Position numbers and translations under genes: made by a program
Assembly (NCBI RefSeq): GCF_020509005.1
Contig: NC_063014.1
Location: forward strand, 1-64,000
Direction of reading: 5' to 3'
Source: Fulvia fulva
Lineage: Eukaryota; Ascomycota; Dothideomycetes; Mycosphaerellales; Mycosphaerellaceae
DNA: 64,000 nucleotides
The notes under the pieces: generated by a model
Databases searched by the model: none
The model's input: the letters and a program-made list of their open reading frames with translations, nothing else
Told to the model about the DNA's origin: nothing
Shown here: positions 47,501-61,493 of the stretch, one piece after another
Layout of the letters: the number at the start of each line of letters is the position of its first letter
How positions within the stretch are numbered: the first letter of the stretch is position 1

Positions 47501-50031
47501 CTCGGCTAGTCCGTATAGCTTTCGATATAGCGGTTCTTAAGGTCTACCGGGTTCGATATAAATCTCGTAGTCGATACCTAGCCGGTAAGGTAGGAGTCCC
47601 TCGTAGTCCTTTACTAAGAAATTATCTATAATGTCGTAGTATATAGGCGGGAGCTTCTCTTTAGGATTGTAGTTAAACTGCTTATTTAAGAACTAATCTA
47701 GGCTATTAGCTACTATCGCGCTTAGTTTGAGGCTATTATTGTTATTATCGTTATCCTCGCGCCCCGTAGGTATAATATAGAAGTACTCGGCCCTAGGCCG
47801 GTACGCGTATATCTCCTATACGCGCTACGAGACTTCCTAGTAATCTACCTCTTTATCTACCTCTAGAGCGGACATATTTAGCTCCGCCCCTCCGGCTATA
47901 AATCCTACTAATTCACTAGTAAAGGGCTTTGGTCTATATTGCGTTTACTAGGTTCTACTAATATAGTTTAGAGATTATACTATTATTGATGTCTTATTAT
48001 ATAGATAGTAACCGAAGTAGTAGTTAGATCTAAACGCCACCTCGCTAGTTTCCTAGAAGATGTTCGGGTTATACGCGGAGAGCTACGGTAGTCTAAAGAC
48101 GATGTCGTATTTAAGGTCGGTAACGTAGTATAGTATTTACTCGTAGTGACCGCTAATAACTACGTCTATAAGGGCTATATATATAATCTAACGCGCTATA
48201 GCTAATTTATCTCCTAGTATTAATCGTCTGTTCTTCGTCAAAGGGATCAAGGGGATTATATATTTACGTATAAATTTCTAATTAAGAAAGAGAGAGGTAG
48301 AGGTAGAATCTATAAGGCCGCGAGCCTTTTTATATTATATTATTACGGGTAATACTATATAAGAGTATATAGCTAGTTATTGTTTATCTAGTATATATGC
48401 CGATATCTTAAGCTCCTTACTATAGTCCGTCTCTTATATTCTATATCTCTTAATCTTATACTCTTTCTGTCTTAGAAAGTTCGGTTACTAACCGCTATCT
48501 ACTACGCTTAGGTAGCGGTCGTACTATTTCCCTATTGCTATAGGTCGGTAGTAAGGGAGCTAAGGTTCGGGTTAGCGTTCGTGTTATTTCGTAGGCGTAG
48601 AGGGCGGTAGTCGCCGTCGTAACTATATATCGGGTATTCGGGGTTCGTTAATACGTACGAGCCTATACGGTAGCGGTAGTACTTACCCTACTTCTTAAGG
48701 TCCTCCCGCTACTTACGGTTTAATAAAGGTAGGTTCTATAAGTAACCCGGTAGGTCCTCCTTCTTCTTCTTTGTACCTACGTATTATAGTAGTCGCTAGA
48801 CGATGATAGCGGTCGTACTAGTAGCTACGGCGCCTACGGTATTACTACCGCCCTATACGCCGTTATTGTTCGAATTAGGGTTACTACGTAGGCGCTCCTT
48901 CTATAGATATAGTCGGTCGGTCTTATAGAAGCTCTTATCTAATACTGTATATTCCTTAATAATATCCTATATGTTGTATAAGCGTCTATCTACTTCCCTA
49001 TCGCCGAAAGTCTTAATAAAGTACTTACGGTTTAGGCGGTTACGAAACAGCATTAGCTTAGTCTCGTCGGTCTACTCTATTTAAGTACGTAGCTTCGAGT
49101 AGCGAGCGTAGAAGGTAATAAAGGTCTCGCCCTACTCCTACTTATAGGTAGCGATATTAACTATAGCCTTAGTTCCTTCGTTACGGGTACCGTACTAGCG
49201 CGTTATCTAATCTAGTAGTTCTTTACTAGTCTTAAACTCGTTAAATAATTGTTATCTAGGTATAGGGATCCTCGGCTTAATACTTCTCTAAGGGTCACCC
49301 TATATCTATCTATATATAAAACGTAGGCCGTCTACCTCGGAGCAGAAAGTAGTTATAGTTCGCTTAAGAAGTACGCTACTATACTAACTGTCGAAGTTAG
49401 GGTCGTTATCGTTCTTAAAGTACTTCGGGTTAGGTACGCCCTTACTAACCTCGATACCGCGTATTAGAGTACGGTCAATAGTAAATAGGCGTTCTAAAAG
49501 TTCGGTTAGGAGAGTCTATATACGGGTATCACGCGCTCGAGAGTCGCGACCGTTATTATTGTTAGGTCGTAGACGGTTTCTATTACGTCCTCGGTCGTTA
49601 TTACTATTACCGTTATTATTATTGTTACTACCGCCTCCGCCGCCGCCGCCTCTACTAGTAGCTTTACGATACTTATATATTAGCTACTCGAGTAAAGTCT
49701 CGCGCGGAGGTAAATAGGAGGGTCGGCGACTAGAGCGGCCCCTACCTCTATTCTATATAGTGTCTTTAGTAGCTTAGAGTCGAGTCTTTAGATTGTTAAC
49801 CTCCTTCTATAGAGCCTAGTTCTTAGCTTCGGCATCCTATACCTTCTTCTTCTCCTTTTCGTAAATCTCGCTAAATTACTTATATAGGTTATTAGCCTCC
49901 CTATACTTCTTCTCTACCTCTTATAACTTTACTAGGTCACAATCCTTCTTACTCTTTAGGTCTACGGCTATCTTCTATATTATAGCCTCCTCGCTTCGTA
50001 GCATCTTATAGATACGGTTATACTCGGTATA

Positions 50032-53000
50032 TATATATATATATTGTTTATTATGCTGTTATAGAGCCTATTAGCCTATATAGCTATACTACCTACTTCT
50101 AGTTATAAAGGAGAAACTCGTATTATAGAGTAAAAACCCCCTCTCCTCTCCTATACGTTCTTAACCTTACCTTCTTTCGTGTTTTCCTTATTAAGGGTAT
50201 ACTAGTGTTATAGGCCTACCCTAATAACTACCCTGTCTACACCCCCTTGACCTCCCGCCTCTTCTCTATCTACTCCTCCGTCTCGCTAGCTAGCGCGAAC
50301 TGTTTAAGAAAGACCTGCTATAGTATCTACTATACTATCCGTCTTACGTCTCGCTTATCCGTTACGATTAACTAGTAGTCGCGTCTTACTACCTTAGCTC
50401 TCTACTAGCCTCGTCCTTCTACCTATTACGGGCACCGTAGTATTATATACTCCGGGTTCTATAACGGGTAGTTATACTAGTATACTAGGCTATATACGTC
50501 CGGGACTTTCCTTCTATATAGGTAGGCCCTTAACCCGATATGTTCGGACCTAATCTATATCGCGATGCTTACTTCGGCCCTTATTAGGTCACGGTAGAGT
50601 AGGTAGTTATGTCTCTAGAAGGGGCGTAAGGCTAGGGGTCCTCGATTTAGTAGGGGATTCTCTTTCTATTCCTATTCCTAAAGGTAGCCCGCTACCTACT
50701 CTACGAGGCTTTACGTCTTTACCTTATTACCCTTTTTCCTCCGTGCCTTTTCCTCCTCCTCCCCCTTCCTCTCTAGCTACTCCTAGGTTCGCTTAACGAC
50801 TTTGAACGTACGTAGGTCGTCTTACTTTTAGCTTTAACGTACTCTAAGGCTAGGCAGCCGGTCGTACCTCCTAGCGATCTTCTCCGTAGAGTCCTAAATA
50901 GCTTATTATACTAGATAATCCGCCGTCTTCCTAGCGTATTGAATTCTCATTCCCTTAATATAATGTTTAATTGGGGGGGACCCTATCTCTACCTCCGCTA
51001 CTCTCGTTAGCGTTGTCTTATAGGCTCCTAGTATCCGTCTAAGGTTCGCGGCCTACGTCCGGTTTAGGTGTCCCTCTATCTGCTTCGGGATCGGTTTGTC
51101 TACTCCTCCTATCCCCTATATCTAGGCCCCGTAGAGTATTACTAGTTTTACGATCGTCTTATATATAATCCTTGCCTTATTAAACGTAGCTCCCTATATT
51201 AACGTTATGAGTCTATTTATTATAGCCTCGTTAACCTAGGCTCTATTCTAGGCTTTCCTAATCTAGGGGTTCTAGCTAAGCTTAGGGTCTAGCTAGATTC
51301 CTAGGACTCGTAATTCGGGAGAGGGCTTCGTTACGTAACCCTAGATAGTTACCGTTACTTATATATTATAGTAGGTTCTTACCTTACTAAAGTAGATAAG
51401 CTAGTACTTTTCCGGGGCGAAACGGGCGCCGTGTCGACGTACCTATTCCTCGTATGCCTCGTGTCTTTCTATAAGTAGCCAGTAGTTTTCTTTGGTCGTC
51501 GTTAACTAGGCTAGGATGTTCATATCGTCGACGAATCCCGAGGCCGACGTTTATAGTAAGGTGAGTAGTAGGATTAGGTCCGCTATAAAGATTAAGAAGA
51601 GGATTAGGGATAATATTAAGCTCTAGGGGATCCCGTATTCTATATATATAAGGTTACCCTCCTTACGCTTCCTAAGGATAATCTACATTATTCTCTCCTT
51701 AAGGAAGGAGTTTACGAAACTTATTACCTACCGTAGGATTCCTTTTTACCGTAGGATATAGAGGAGTCGCTCGTAGGAGACGTTATCGAATACCCCTAAG
51801 ATATCGAGAGACAATAGTAATATAACCCTGTTCCGTCTATAGTACTAGAGAGTATAAATCTGTTCGGTAATAAGCTCTATAGCCGTTAGGGTAGATCGTT
51901 TGCTCCTACTACCTATCTATATCTCTAGGAGTAGGTTATTATCCTCGACGAGCTATATAATTCTTCTTACTACGACCTTCTCTAGTATCTTTCTCATTAT
52001 ATTTAGGAGTACGATCGGCCTATAGGACTTTAGCTTTATATAGATAGATAGATAGATATCTCATTAAGCTGTTGTAGTGCCCTTTAGCCTATATAGCTAT
52101 GCTATCTTGTTTTTGTATATATAGAGGGGAAACCGTATTAGTGAAAACCCCTCCTCCTTCCCGCCTGTCTTTTCCTCCTCGTTATCGTCTTAAATTTCCC
52201 TTGTTAGGAGTACGCTAGTGTCATAGGCCTGCCCTAATGACTACCCTATCTATAACCCCCCTTGCTTCCGCCTCTTGTCTATCCACTCCTCCGTCTCGCT
52301 CGCGAGGCTAAACTGCTAGAGGTATCCCTACTATAGTATCTACCGAGAGATTCGGCGAATGTTACCTTTGTCCCTAATAATTAACTTGTAGTCTCTCCTT
52401 CCCGCTTAGTGCCTCCAATTTTCCCTGCCTCTCGCCCACTACGGGCATCTTAGTAGTATATGTTCTAGGTTTTGCGATAGGTAGCTATACTAGTAGGCTA
52501 GGCTATAGATGTCTAGTGCGCGTCTCCTGAATAGGTAGGCCCTTAATCTAATATATTCGGACCTGATTTGGATCGCTATACTTGCTTTGGCCCTTGTTAG
52601 GTCCCTATATAGCTAGTAATTGTGTCTCTAGAAGGCTCGGAGCGCTATCGGGCCTGTTGTCTTAGGGGGCTTCCTTTTCTAGTCCTACTCCTATAGGCAG
52701 CTTGCTATCTATTCCGCTAGGCTTTAGGTCTTAGCCTTGCTCCCGCCGGCCTAGCGAGTCCTACGCTCTTCCTCCTTTCGTGCTAGCCATTCGGTGCTTG
52801 TCTATACGGCCGTAAAGGTAGTAAGGTCATCCTCTTTTTGGCTTGTCCTATGTCCTGCCCCTCTCCGGTAGCGGCTTTCTATCTTATTCTTTGCCTCCTA
52901 GATCGTAGTTTATACTAGGTAACCTATCGTCTTTACCGCGTATTGAATTCTTATTCCCCGGATGTACTGGCCGATTAGTAGTATTCCTATCTCCATTTCT

Positions 53001-56000
53001 ACCGTACTTATTAACGTTGTCTTATATACGCCTAGTACCCTACGTAGGTTGCCTACCTATGTCCTGTTTAGGGGTTGCTCTATCCGTTTCGGGATCGGCT
53101 TACCTACGCCTCCTGTTCCCCAAATCTATGCCCCGTATAACATAGCTAGTCTAACGATCGACTTATATATTACTCTTACCTTATCGAATGTTACTCCCTA
53201 TATAGATGCCGTAAGCCTCTTTATCGAGGCTTTATTAACTTACGCTCGACTCTAGGCTTTCTTAATCTATACATTCTAGCTTAGCTTCGGGTCGAGCCAG
53301 ATCCCTAGTACTCGTAGCTCCGCTAATAGCTTAGTCTCGTAGCCTTAGATTCTTACCGCCGCCTTTATATTATAGTATGTTCTCGCTTTACTAAAGTGTG
53401 TAAGTTAGTACTTTTTAGGGGCGAACCGGGCACTATACTTCTTTGCCTACTCCTCGCATTTCTTATACCTATCTTCAAGGAGGCGATAGTTCTCTTCTAT
53501 CGAGTCTGACTAAGCTAGGATGTTTATATCGTCTACGAACCCCGATACTAAGGTTTACGGAGAGGTGAGTAGGGGGATTAGGTCCGACATAAATATTAGA
53601 AATAGGATAGGGGAGAGAGTAGATCCCTAAGGTATTCTAGTCTCTACCTTCACCGGGTCGGACGTATACCTTCCTAGGACTAGGTATGTCGTCCGTTCCT
53701 AGAGAAAGGAGTAGACGAACGACGTTACCTACTAGGGGATGCCTTTCTGCTATAGGATATGTATTAGCCTTTAGTATAAGACGTTATCGAAGGCCCCTAC
53801 GATGTCGAGGGATAGTAAGGACGCCGCTCGGTTCCTGCCGTAGTGCTAGAGGGTCTGAATTTGCTCCGTAATTAGCTCTATTACTATTAGTATCGATTGC
53901 TAGCTTCTTCCCCCTATCTGTATTACTAGGAGTACGTAGGTGTCCTCGGCTAGCTACGTAAGTCTCTAGGCTACTATCTTTTCTAGGACCTTCTCTATCG
54001 TATTTAGAAGTGCTATTAGTCTATACGACTTAGGCTAAGTATAGTCTTCCTTCTATAGCTTACGTAGTACTACTGTTATAGACTCTCTATACGGCTTCGG
54101 GTGATACCCTAACCGTAGGTACGCGGTAAATAGGTTTATAAGGCTCGGCGCGATCTCTTCTCTACACTCTTTTAGCAGTACGTTTAGTATCCTATCTAGG
54201 CCTAGGGCTTTTCGTCCTTTTAGCTTACTTATAACTCCTATTACTATATTAGAGCTAACCGCCTAATCTATGTCTAGGGGTTCCGGGTATATACTCGGGT
54301 CGATGTCCGTAAGGTCTGCCTCTACTTACGTCGAAAAGAAATAGTCGGCTAACGCTTTTGCCTTGCCCCGGGGCGTAGCCTAGGCAATCCCTTCGCGGTC
54401 TACGATTAGGGGGAAGTGAGGGGCTTGTTACTCTTTAGGTAGTCGTACCTATCTAGTAAGTCTTTATATCTGTTCCGGGTTTTCTATAACGAGCCCGATC
54501 GTCGCTCTCTAGTCCTATAGCTTATCGCGTCTTATCTATGCCTTCTTCTCTTGTGTCGCGTAGCAGTATTGCTCCTACGTCTCTTAGGTATACTCCTTCG
54601 TCTACTGTCGCCTTGCCCTTCTAGCCTCCCTTATCTTCGTAGAGCATTTAGGGGTCTAGAAGGCCTTCTACTACGTTAAGGGCCGGAGTAACGGCGTGTA
54701 TTGTTCCGCTACTTACTATATAACCGAGGTAATCTGTTCCGCTACTTAATCTAGCTAAGCTATCGTCTCGAGTTCTCTATACTATAGTAGGTTCGCTATT
54801 AGGAAGCCTCTTATATCGTCCTAGCGTACCTTCTTCTAGTTACGGCGTAGTTTGTTTACTAGCTCCTCTATCGCCTTCACCCCTAGCGTCGTTTAGATAG
54901 GGATATAGTCTAAGGAGGGTTCTAGCGCGTAGTTCGGTCGGCATTAGACTAGTCTCTCTTCAAGTTCTCGTAATAGGAAGTATAGGTCGATCGTACTTAC
55001 ACTAGTACGGGCCTTCTACGTCTCTATTCCCTTTAGTGTTACTAAGGCCATTCTGTAGCGTACGGTTATGTCTAGTAGCTTCCCCCCTAGAAACGCGTGT
55101 AGGAGAGTGAATTCGAGTCCCTACTATAGGTAGTAGAGGTTGAAGTCGCCGAGGAGTACTTACTTCGTATCTTAGCTTAGGGTCCGCTCTAGGTAGGCGA
55201 GGGTTCCTAGTTCCCTACTCGTCTAACCCCGCGGTGGCGGGTTATAAACGTTATAGATCTAGATAGGGCCTTGTGTCGTGTCGATCTAGATTGATGTTAT
55301 GTCTCCTAGGTTGTCCTACTACGGTAGTATAACCTTCTACAACTCAAGGTCTATAGTCTTGCTTACGTATATATATGTCCTCGGGATAACGCCTCGTTAG
55401 CCCGCGATTACGGTATAGTATCTCCGGTCATTATAAGTGGCTAGGAGTCCTACGTAGGGGTTGATCTATAGTTCCTATACCGTAATAACGTAGTGCCGTG
55501 GCGGGTCTAGCTCTTATAGAAAGTGGCGCTAGACCTTGTCCCTACTTTTGTTTACGTTATACTATACGATAGTGATATCGTCGTATAGTATTATTTGTTG
55601 TCCGTAAGGTCTATTTCCGTGCTAACCTACTGTGTCTCCTAAGCCAATATCTCGCTATCCGGCTAGCCCTAGGGCCGCTAGGGCGCCCTAAAGATTCGTA
55701 TTTAGCCTAGTTCGTTAGTAGCCCGGTTAAGGTGTCGAGGCCTACCGGGAGGTAGATACGTTTACGGTTAGGTTCCCTTGTTCGTCTCTTCTGCCCTCTT
55801 CCTTTTGCTCGGCTCGAAGCCCTTGTATACGGTAGGTCCCTCCTACTATCGTTAGGGGTACCTAGCTAGTATAGAGATCCTTGCTTGTCTCGCTCGTTCT
55901 TATACTACTATTCTAGCCGGGCATTGGCTTAAATACGCTAGGTGCCTTCTACCGTAGTATACGTACCTACTCTCCTTTTTTAGGCATTCCCTTCCCTAGT

Positions 56001-59000
56001 GTAGGCCTACGTAGTAAGGACACCTTAGGGTCTTCTCTCTACATTTTAGGGCTATATAACCGTACTGTTAGCATTAGAAGCATTATAGTACCCTATAGCT
56101 ACTCTAATAGATCTCCGTGTCTATTCTCTCGTAGTTCTAGAATAGCCTATTATCTAGTATCTAGTTAGCTTGTTCCGCTGTCTCTACCTAAATAATAAGC
56201 GATAAATACGTCTTTTCTCGGTCTACTGTCTTATATAGCTATACCGCCTTTGTTAGTCGTACTCCTAGGGAGGTGTTCTAGTTCTATACTTAGAGGTGGG
56301 GAAGGTCTTCGACCTTAAATGTCCTAGGGACCCCGTAGGCGATAACGGTATACTATTAGTAGGAGACTCGTACCGACTTCGCGACTTTAGTAGTCCACTC
56401 TTTATAGGTCTCTAGCTTTCGTCTATTAGACTCTTATACGGTAAAGAGTCTTACTACGCCTATTGCCTCTACCCTCGCCCTAACTACCTCCTTTTGGCCG
56501 ATTCTGTTGACAATCTCCTTGCTTATTAGGGCTGCAATTTCTTGTTTCTCCGCCGGATTAGTAATGTATAGGCGTACCGCCTTGCTTACCTTCGGAGGGG
56601 GTTAATTCTTACCTACTACTACTATTGCCTATATAGTTAGTTTCTAGGCTGCCTTCTATATTACTTATTAGATTGTCTTCGGGATTTGGTATAATAGCGC
56701 TTTTAGCGCTCCTAGTAGCTATGCTATAGTGTTCTTATATGCCCGGGCTAGGTGTTCGTCATCCCCTAGTAAGTTCTCCGCCTCCGTATATAGGGTCGTC
56801 TACGCTATATTGTTTGTCGTTAGCCTCTACTTTCTATATAGTGGGCCTTAGCTTATGTCCTAGGTTTTTTCTTAGTTTGTTCCCCGGTTTGACTCTTAGT
56901 ATAGAATGTTCGTAAGGCTGTGGCTCTCGTTAGTTGCTATCCTTTGCTATTATTCGGGGTCGCGCTTCCTAATTAGGTAGTTGTCCTCCGTAACTCCGCA
57001 ATTCTAGGGTCTGCCTTTAGGGGAAAGGGACCTCGGTTTTAGGGTTTTTTGTATCACGATTGCGCCGCCGCTAGCGTAGGCGGGTCGCTACTACTTAAGT
57101 AGATTGCTCGTCTTAATAAGGGCTGTCGATTAAGAGCTAAAACGTATCCCCTAGTAGAATGTTAATTGTCTTCGTAGCAAATATATTTTAGCTTTATATA
57201 GTCTTCCTTCTATAGCTTCTTTAGGACGACTATAAGGGACCGCCTAAATAGCCGTAGGTAGTACCCCTTACGTAGGTAAGCCGTAAATTGTTCGGCGAGG
57301 TGTAGGGCGACTTCTTCTTTATATTCTTTAAGGAGGAGGTTTAGGATACCGTCGGGTCCCGGGGCCTTACGGCCCTTTAGCTTTCCTATAATCTCCTTTA
57401 TCTCCTCCTCGCCTACTATCTAGTATATATCGAGTAGCTCCGGGTAGATCGTTCCCTCTATATCCGTTAGGTCGGCCGTTAACTATATTATAAAGAAGTG
57501 GTCGGCAAACGCCTTCGCCTTCCCTTCCGGCGTTGTCTATATTATGCCTATCGTATCCTAGATTAGGGGGAAGTATAGTATCCTGTCCCCGTCTCCGGCC
57601 CTTACCTACTTTATAAGCCGCTATATCTACTCCGGGTTCTCTATTATAAGACCTATAGTTACCCTCTAGTCTTATCGCTTATCTTGTTGTATTTAGGCCT
57701 TCTTTGCCTAACTTACTTCGTAGTACTCGTCCTACGCTTCTTAGCTTTGCTCCTTCGTCTATTTTCGCCTTACCCTCCTTACGTCCTTAACTTTAGCTAA
57801 GTACTCTAGAGTCTTAAAGGGCTTCTAGTGCTTCGAGGGCCTTAGTTCTAGTATATGTTCCTCGGCCGCCTACTATATCGTCGTTATTATCTATTCTACC
57901 GTACTATTAAGCTCGGCTTCCGTCTCCCCGATACTAGTATTATTTAGGTGCTGTTTAAGTAGATTCCGGATCTCCTCCTAGGGAGCTTTTTTCTAGTTAA
58001 GGCGCTTTTTACCCCGAAGCTCCTCTTCTATCCCCGTCGCTATCGTTGTCTAGATAGAGATATAGTCTAACCCTACCTCTAGGGCAAGGTTAGGTCTATA
58101 CTCTACTAGCCCTATTACTACGTCCCTTAATAGAAAGTATAGGTCGATAGTACTCGCGCTTATTCTTACCTTCTACGTCTCTATACCCTTTAGGGTTACG
58201 AGCTCTATATCCCTACTTTCTGTGATCTCTAGGAGCTTACTACCTAGATATACGTAAGGGGGGTGAATTCTAGGCCCTACGTTAGGTAGTAGAGGTTAAA
58301 GTCGCCTAGGAGGATATAGTTTATGTCCCCTTAGTCGAGTACCTAGTTAAGTCGTACTAGCGTACCGAGGTCTCTACTCGTTCTTCCCTAAGGAGGAGGG
58401 TTATAGACGTTATATATCTAGATAGGTCCTTAACTCGTAGTGATTTAGATAGGCGTAATGTCTCCTTAACTTACTTCCGGGTACAAGATTACCTTCTAGG
58501 CGTCCGTACGTAATACTTTACTAACGTATATATATATCCTTAGGGTATAGCCTATACCTCCTTCGATAGCTATATAGTACCGTAGGTCGGTATAGGTAGT
58601 AGGTCTTCGAGTATATAGGTTTAGCTATAGCTCTTATATCGCTACGATATAATGCCTTTAGTCGTCGAGTTCCTAGAGAAAGTAGAGTTGAACCTTATCC
58701 TTACTTTTATTAACGTTATACTATATAATAGTAAGGTTGGCTTATGTTAGTATTACGGACTAGCTAGGATAAGGTCTATTAGGGTACTCGTTAGCTATAT
58801 AGCTCCTTCGTTTATCGCGCTATCCTATTAGGTTAATTAGCGTTCGGTCGTTAGGGGGTACCCGAAGATTTGTATCTATCTAGCTTTATTTGCCGCCCTC
58901 TATAGCCCCCTTAGGCGTCCCGGTAGCGGGCAAGTCCTCTACTATATATTTTGTGCCGCTTTGTCTATCCTTTTCCTCTTTACGGCCTCGAATCCTCTAT

Positions 59001-60569
59001 ACTAGGAATTACTAAGCGTTAGTATAGAGTACCTCGCTAGAGTTATTACCCTAGCCTAGCGGGCCTTTTCTTACGCTACTATCCTTATAGGGTATTAGTT
59101 CGAGTATACCGGGTGTTTACGGCCGTAGTACGCGCACCTCGATTCCTCCCGTAGGTATTGTTTCCCCTAATACTATCCTACGTAATATAGGTACTTAGGG
59201 GTCTTCTCGGTATACTTTAGCGCGATATAGCCGTATTATTAGTAGTTAAAGCATTAGAGCACTCTATAGCTACTCTTATATATCTCCGTGTCGAGGCGTT
59301 TGTATTACTAGGATAGTCCTCCTTCTAGGACCTAGTTTACTTATTCCGCGGTAGCTATCTAGACGATTAGAGAGGAGTACGTCTTAGTAGCTTCGACGTT
59401 CTTATTTAGCTACGCTACTTTAGTAAAGCGTACTCCCGGTAAGGTGTTCTAGTTCTATATCTAGAGTAGGGCGAGGTCGTTCTCTACCCTAAAGGTCCTT
59501 AGTACCCTATAGGCTATTACCGTAAACTACTAGTAAGAGACCTTTACCGACCTCGCTACCTTGACTATCTAGTCCTTAAGGGTCTCGAGCTTTTGTCGGT
59601 CTGTCTCCTATACTATAAAGAGGCGTATTACTCCTCTAGGCTCGATTTTAGCTCCTACTATCTCCTTCTAGCCAATCCTATCTACAAGTTCCTTACTTAT
59701 TAGGCCCTCTAGCTCTCGCTTCTCCTCCGGATCCGTAACGTACACTCTAATAGCGTTGTTTGTCCTTTAGGTCCGTAGGTTAGGGGAGCTAGCTACTACG
59801 TTTGCCTATATAGGAGTGTACTAGGTAGTAGCTTTCTATATTGTCTACTATATTGCTCTCGGGATCTAATGTTCGAGTGCCTTAAGGGCTCCGAGGAGTG
59901 AGGCAATCGTGTTCTTATACGCCCTAGCTAGGCGCTTATCTACTTCGAGTATCTCTTAAGCCTCTTTATAGAGGTCCTTCTATATAGAGGTTTAGTTAAC
60001 CTGGAGGGGAGGCTTACCCTATATTTATAGTCGCGGTTACTATAGCTATTACTAGTTTAGCTATTGTTGCTAGCCGTGTTATTACTAGCTTAGTAGTAGT
60101 GTGCTTTATGTCTGTTTTTAGTAGGCGTAGGTTTCCCTTACAAGTTACTTAATGCTCGCTAGCTAGGCTTCTAGTCTAGAGTCTATGTCTCTAGTTCGCC
60201 TTCTCCTTTTCGAGAGGACTAGCGGGCGGCCGTTTAGGTTATAGCGTAAGGTCTTATAAGTGTTCTATATATTACGCGAGCTATATACGTTAAGGGTGTA
60301 TAGTAGGTTTGTAGTGAATTGCTAGTATAGCTTATAATCTAAGTTAGGTGATGTTCTAGCTAAGTTTCGGCTAGTCTAGAAGGGGGCTTAGGGCCGTAGC
60401 TAAGCTATAGAAACAGGGTGACTAGAACCTCGAAACAGGCTAGCTTTAGAGCTATATATCTCGATAGGTATCCGGTACGGACAGTTACTTTATACGTTCC
60501 TAAGTTGCTCTTAATACGCGCTATTAAATACGCCGTATTTAGTAATATAACTAAATAATAGTGTTATCC
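50032..60569 (-). mobile_element. LINE L-B: non-LTR retrotransposon inside Gypsy-2 gag
   Basis: The 15-bp TSD GTTATACTCGGTATA (50017-50031, 60570-60584) flanks pieces 50032-52043 and 57202-60569, 5.4 kb in total. The 3' end at 50032 has a TA-rich tail. RT FVDDMNILA (about 51510-51540) keeps the catalytic pair. The endonuclease GDFNLYY lies near 58290 and ORF1 knuckle remnants near 59230. The 5' end (60240-60569) differs from L-A and LINE-2, so it is a separate subfamily or has a longer leader. L-C interrupts it between RT and endonuclease. Confidence 0.83.
52044..57186 (-). mobile_element. LINE L-C: innermost non-LTR retrotransposon (fourth insertion level)
   Basis: The TSD TTTAGCTTTATATAG (52029-52043, 57187-57201; the last TAG overlaps the tail) flanks a 5.1-kb body. 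The 3' end at 52044 is a TAGATAGATAG repeat (CTAT on the element strand) preceded by the shared motif GGGCACTACAACAGCTTAATGA, so it belongs to the same 3' family as LINE-1 and L-A. RT FVDDINILA lies near 53515-53545, endonuclease GDFNLYY near 55130 and a zinc-knuckle remnant near 56080, where His is now Tyr. TpG is commoner than CpA on the plus strand. Two antisense open stretches (52962-53255 and 53686-53871) are shadows. Confidence 0.85.
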
Positions 60570-61309
60570 GTTATACTCGGTATATAGCGTAGTACACTAG
60601 GTGTTCTAGAGGTTATTAGCTCGCTCTATTATATCGAGTTGTCTATCTTTAGTAATCGCTATATTTACTACCTATAGTACGAAGTCGTAGGTAGTCTTTG
60701 GGTACTAGGATACGAGGGTCGTAAGTTTGTCTAGTATAACATTCTAGTATTCGTATATAAGAATATGCTCTACCTCGTCGAGTAATAGGTATACCTCGTC
60801 TAGGTCGCCGCCTAGGTTCTCTTCGAGCTTAAACTCGAACAGTTCTATAAAGTTAATCTTACTACCTTCTTCTCGCTCGAAGGCTTTCTAGTAAGCTTTA
60901 TTAATTTCCTATTATAGCGCGACACTAGCATCTACTATAACCCGCCGGTTATCGTCCTATATCTAACTCTAAGGAAAAGAGGAGAGGTCGGGGAAAAGAG
61001 ATATACGCTACTTACCTTTACCCTTAGGCTTTAGTAGCGGTAGTATACCGCCGTTTATCTATAAAGTTATATTATCTAGGTTCGGGGGAGGCGTAACGAT
61101 GCCTATTTCCTAACTATCTACGAGCGCGCGACTACCTACTAATAATGTCGCCGCGTTACGTTCTCTAGGCATTTACGCGCTATACGCCTTACCGTGTTCT
61201 ATATTCTAATATGACGCTACGCGTTCTTCGAGTTCTATAGTTCTGTCTATTCCTATTATTACGCGTCTCTTACCTAGATCTGCGATCTAGGTAGGGTAGT
61301 AGAATAAAC

Positions 61310-61493
61310 TATAAGGGCGCGCGTACTATAGGGTCCGAATAAGAGAGTTATTATTCTATAAAGCTACAAAAGAGGAGCGCGAGGCGCGGCGAAGTTATAA
61401 AGTAAAGCTAAGCCGCGCTAACCCGATACGGAAGGTCCGCGGTTTACCCGGGCCGACGTAGCTATAGTAAGGGGTTACGGGCTACCCGTAATA
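61310..61493 (-). repeat. Gypsy-2 5' LTR (right)
   Basis: 184-bp partner of 43596-43779; all differences seen are transitions. It is followed by the TSD TCGAC, after which LINE L-A ORF1 sequence resumes. Confidence 0.9.

Larger units (their letters stand above)
43596..61493 (-). mobile_element. Gypsy-2: Ty3/gypsy chromovirus with 184-bp LTRs, containing LINEs L-B and L-C
   Basis: The LTRs (43596-43779 and 61310-61493) are 184 bp each and differ by about eight transitions. The TSD is TCGAC (43591-43595, 61494-61498). A minus-strand polypurine tract next to the left LTR puts the 5' LTR on the right. The minus strand shows gag (61300-60585 and 50016-48400), protease near 48000, RT with YLDNVLIFS near 47040-47080 (second catalytic Asp changed to Asn), integrase about 46000-44700, and a chromodomain remnant near 44350-44480. 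L-B interrupts gag with a 15-bp TSD. Without inserts it is about 7.3 kb. Its LTR shares AAAGAGGAGCGCGAGG with Gypsy-1, so the two families are related. Confidence 0.88.

Noticed and set aside
52962..53871. Plus-strand open frames at 52962-53255 and 53686-53871
   Set aside because: They are antisense to the RT and C-terminal region of LINE L-C and show no domain.
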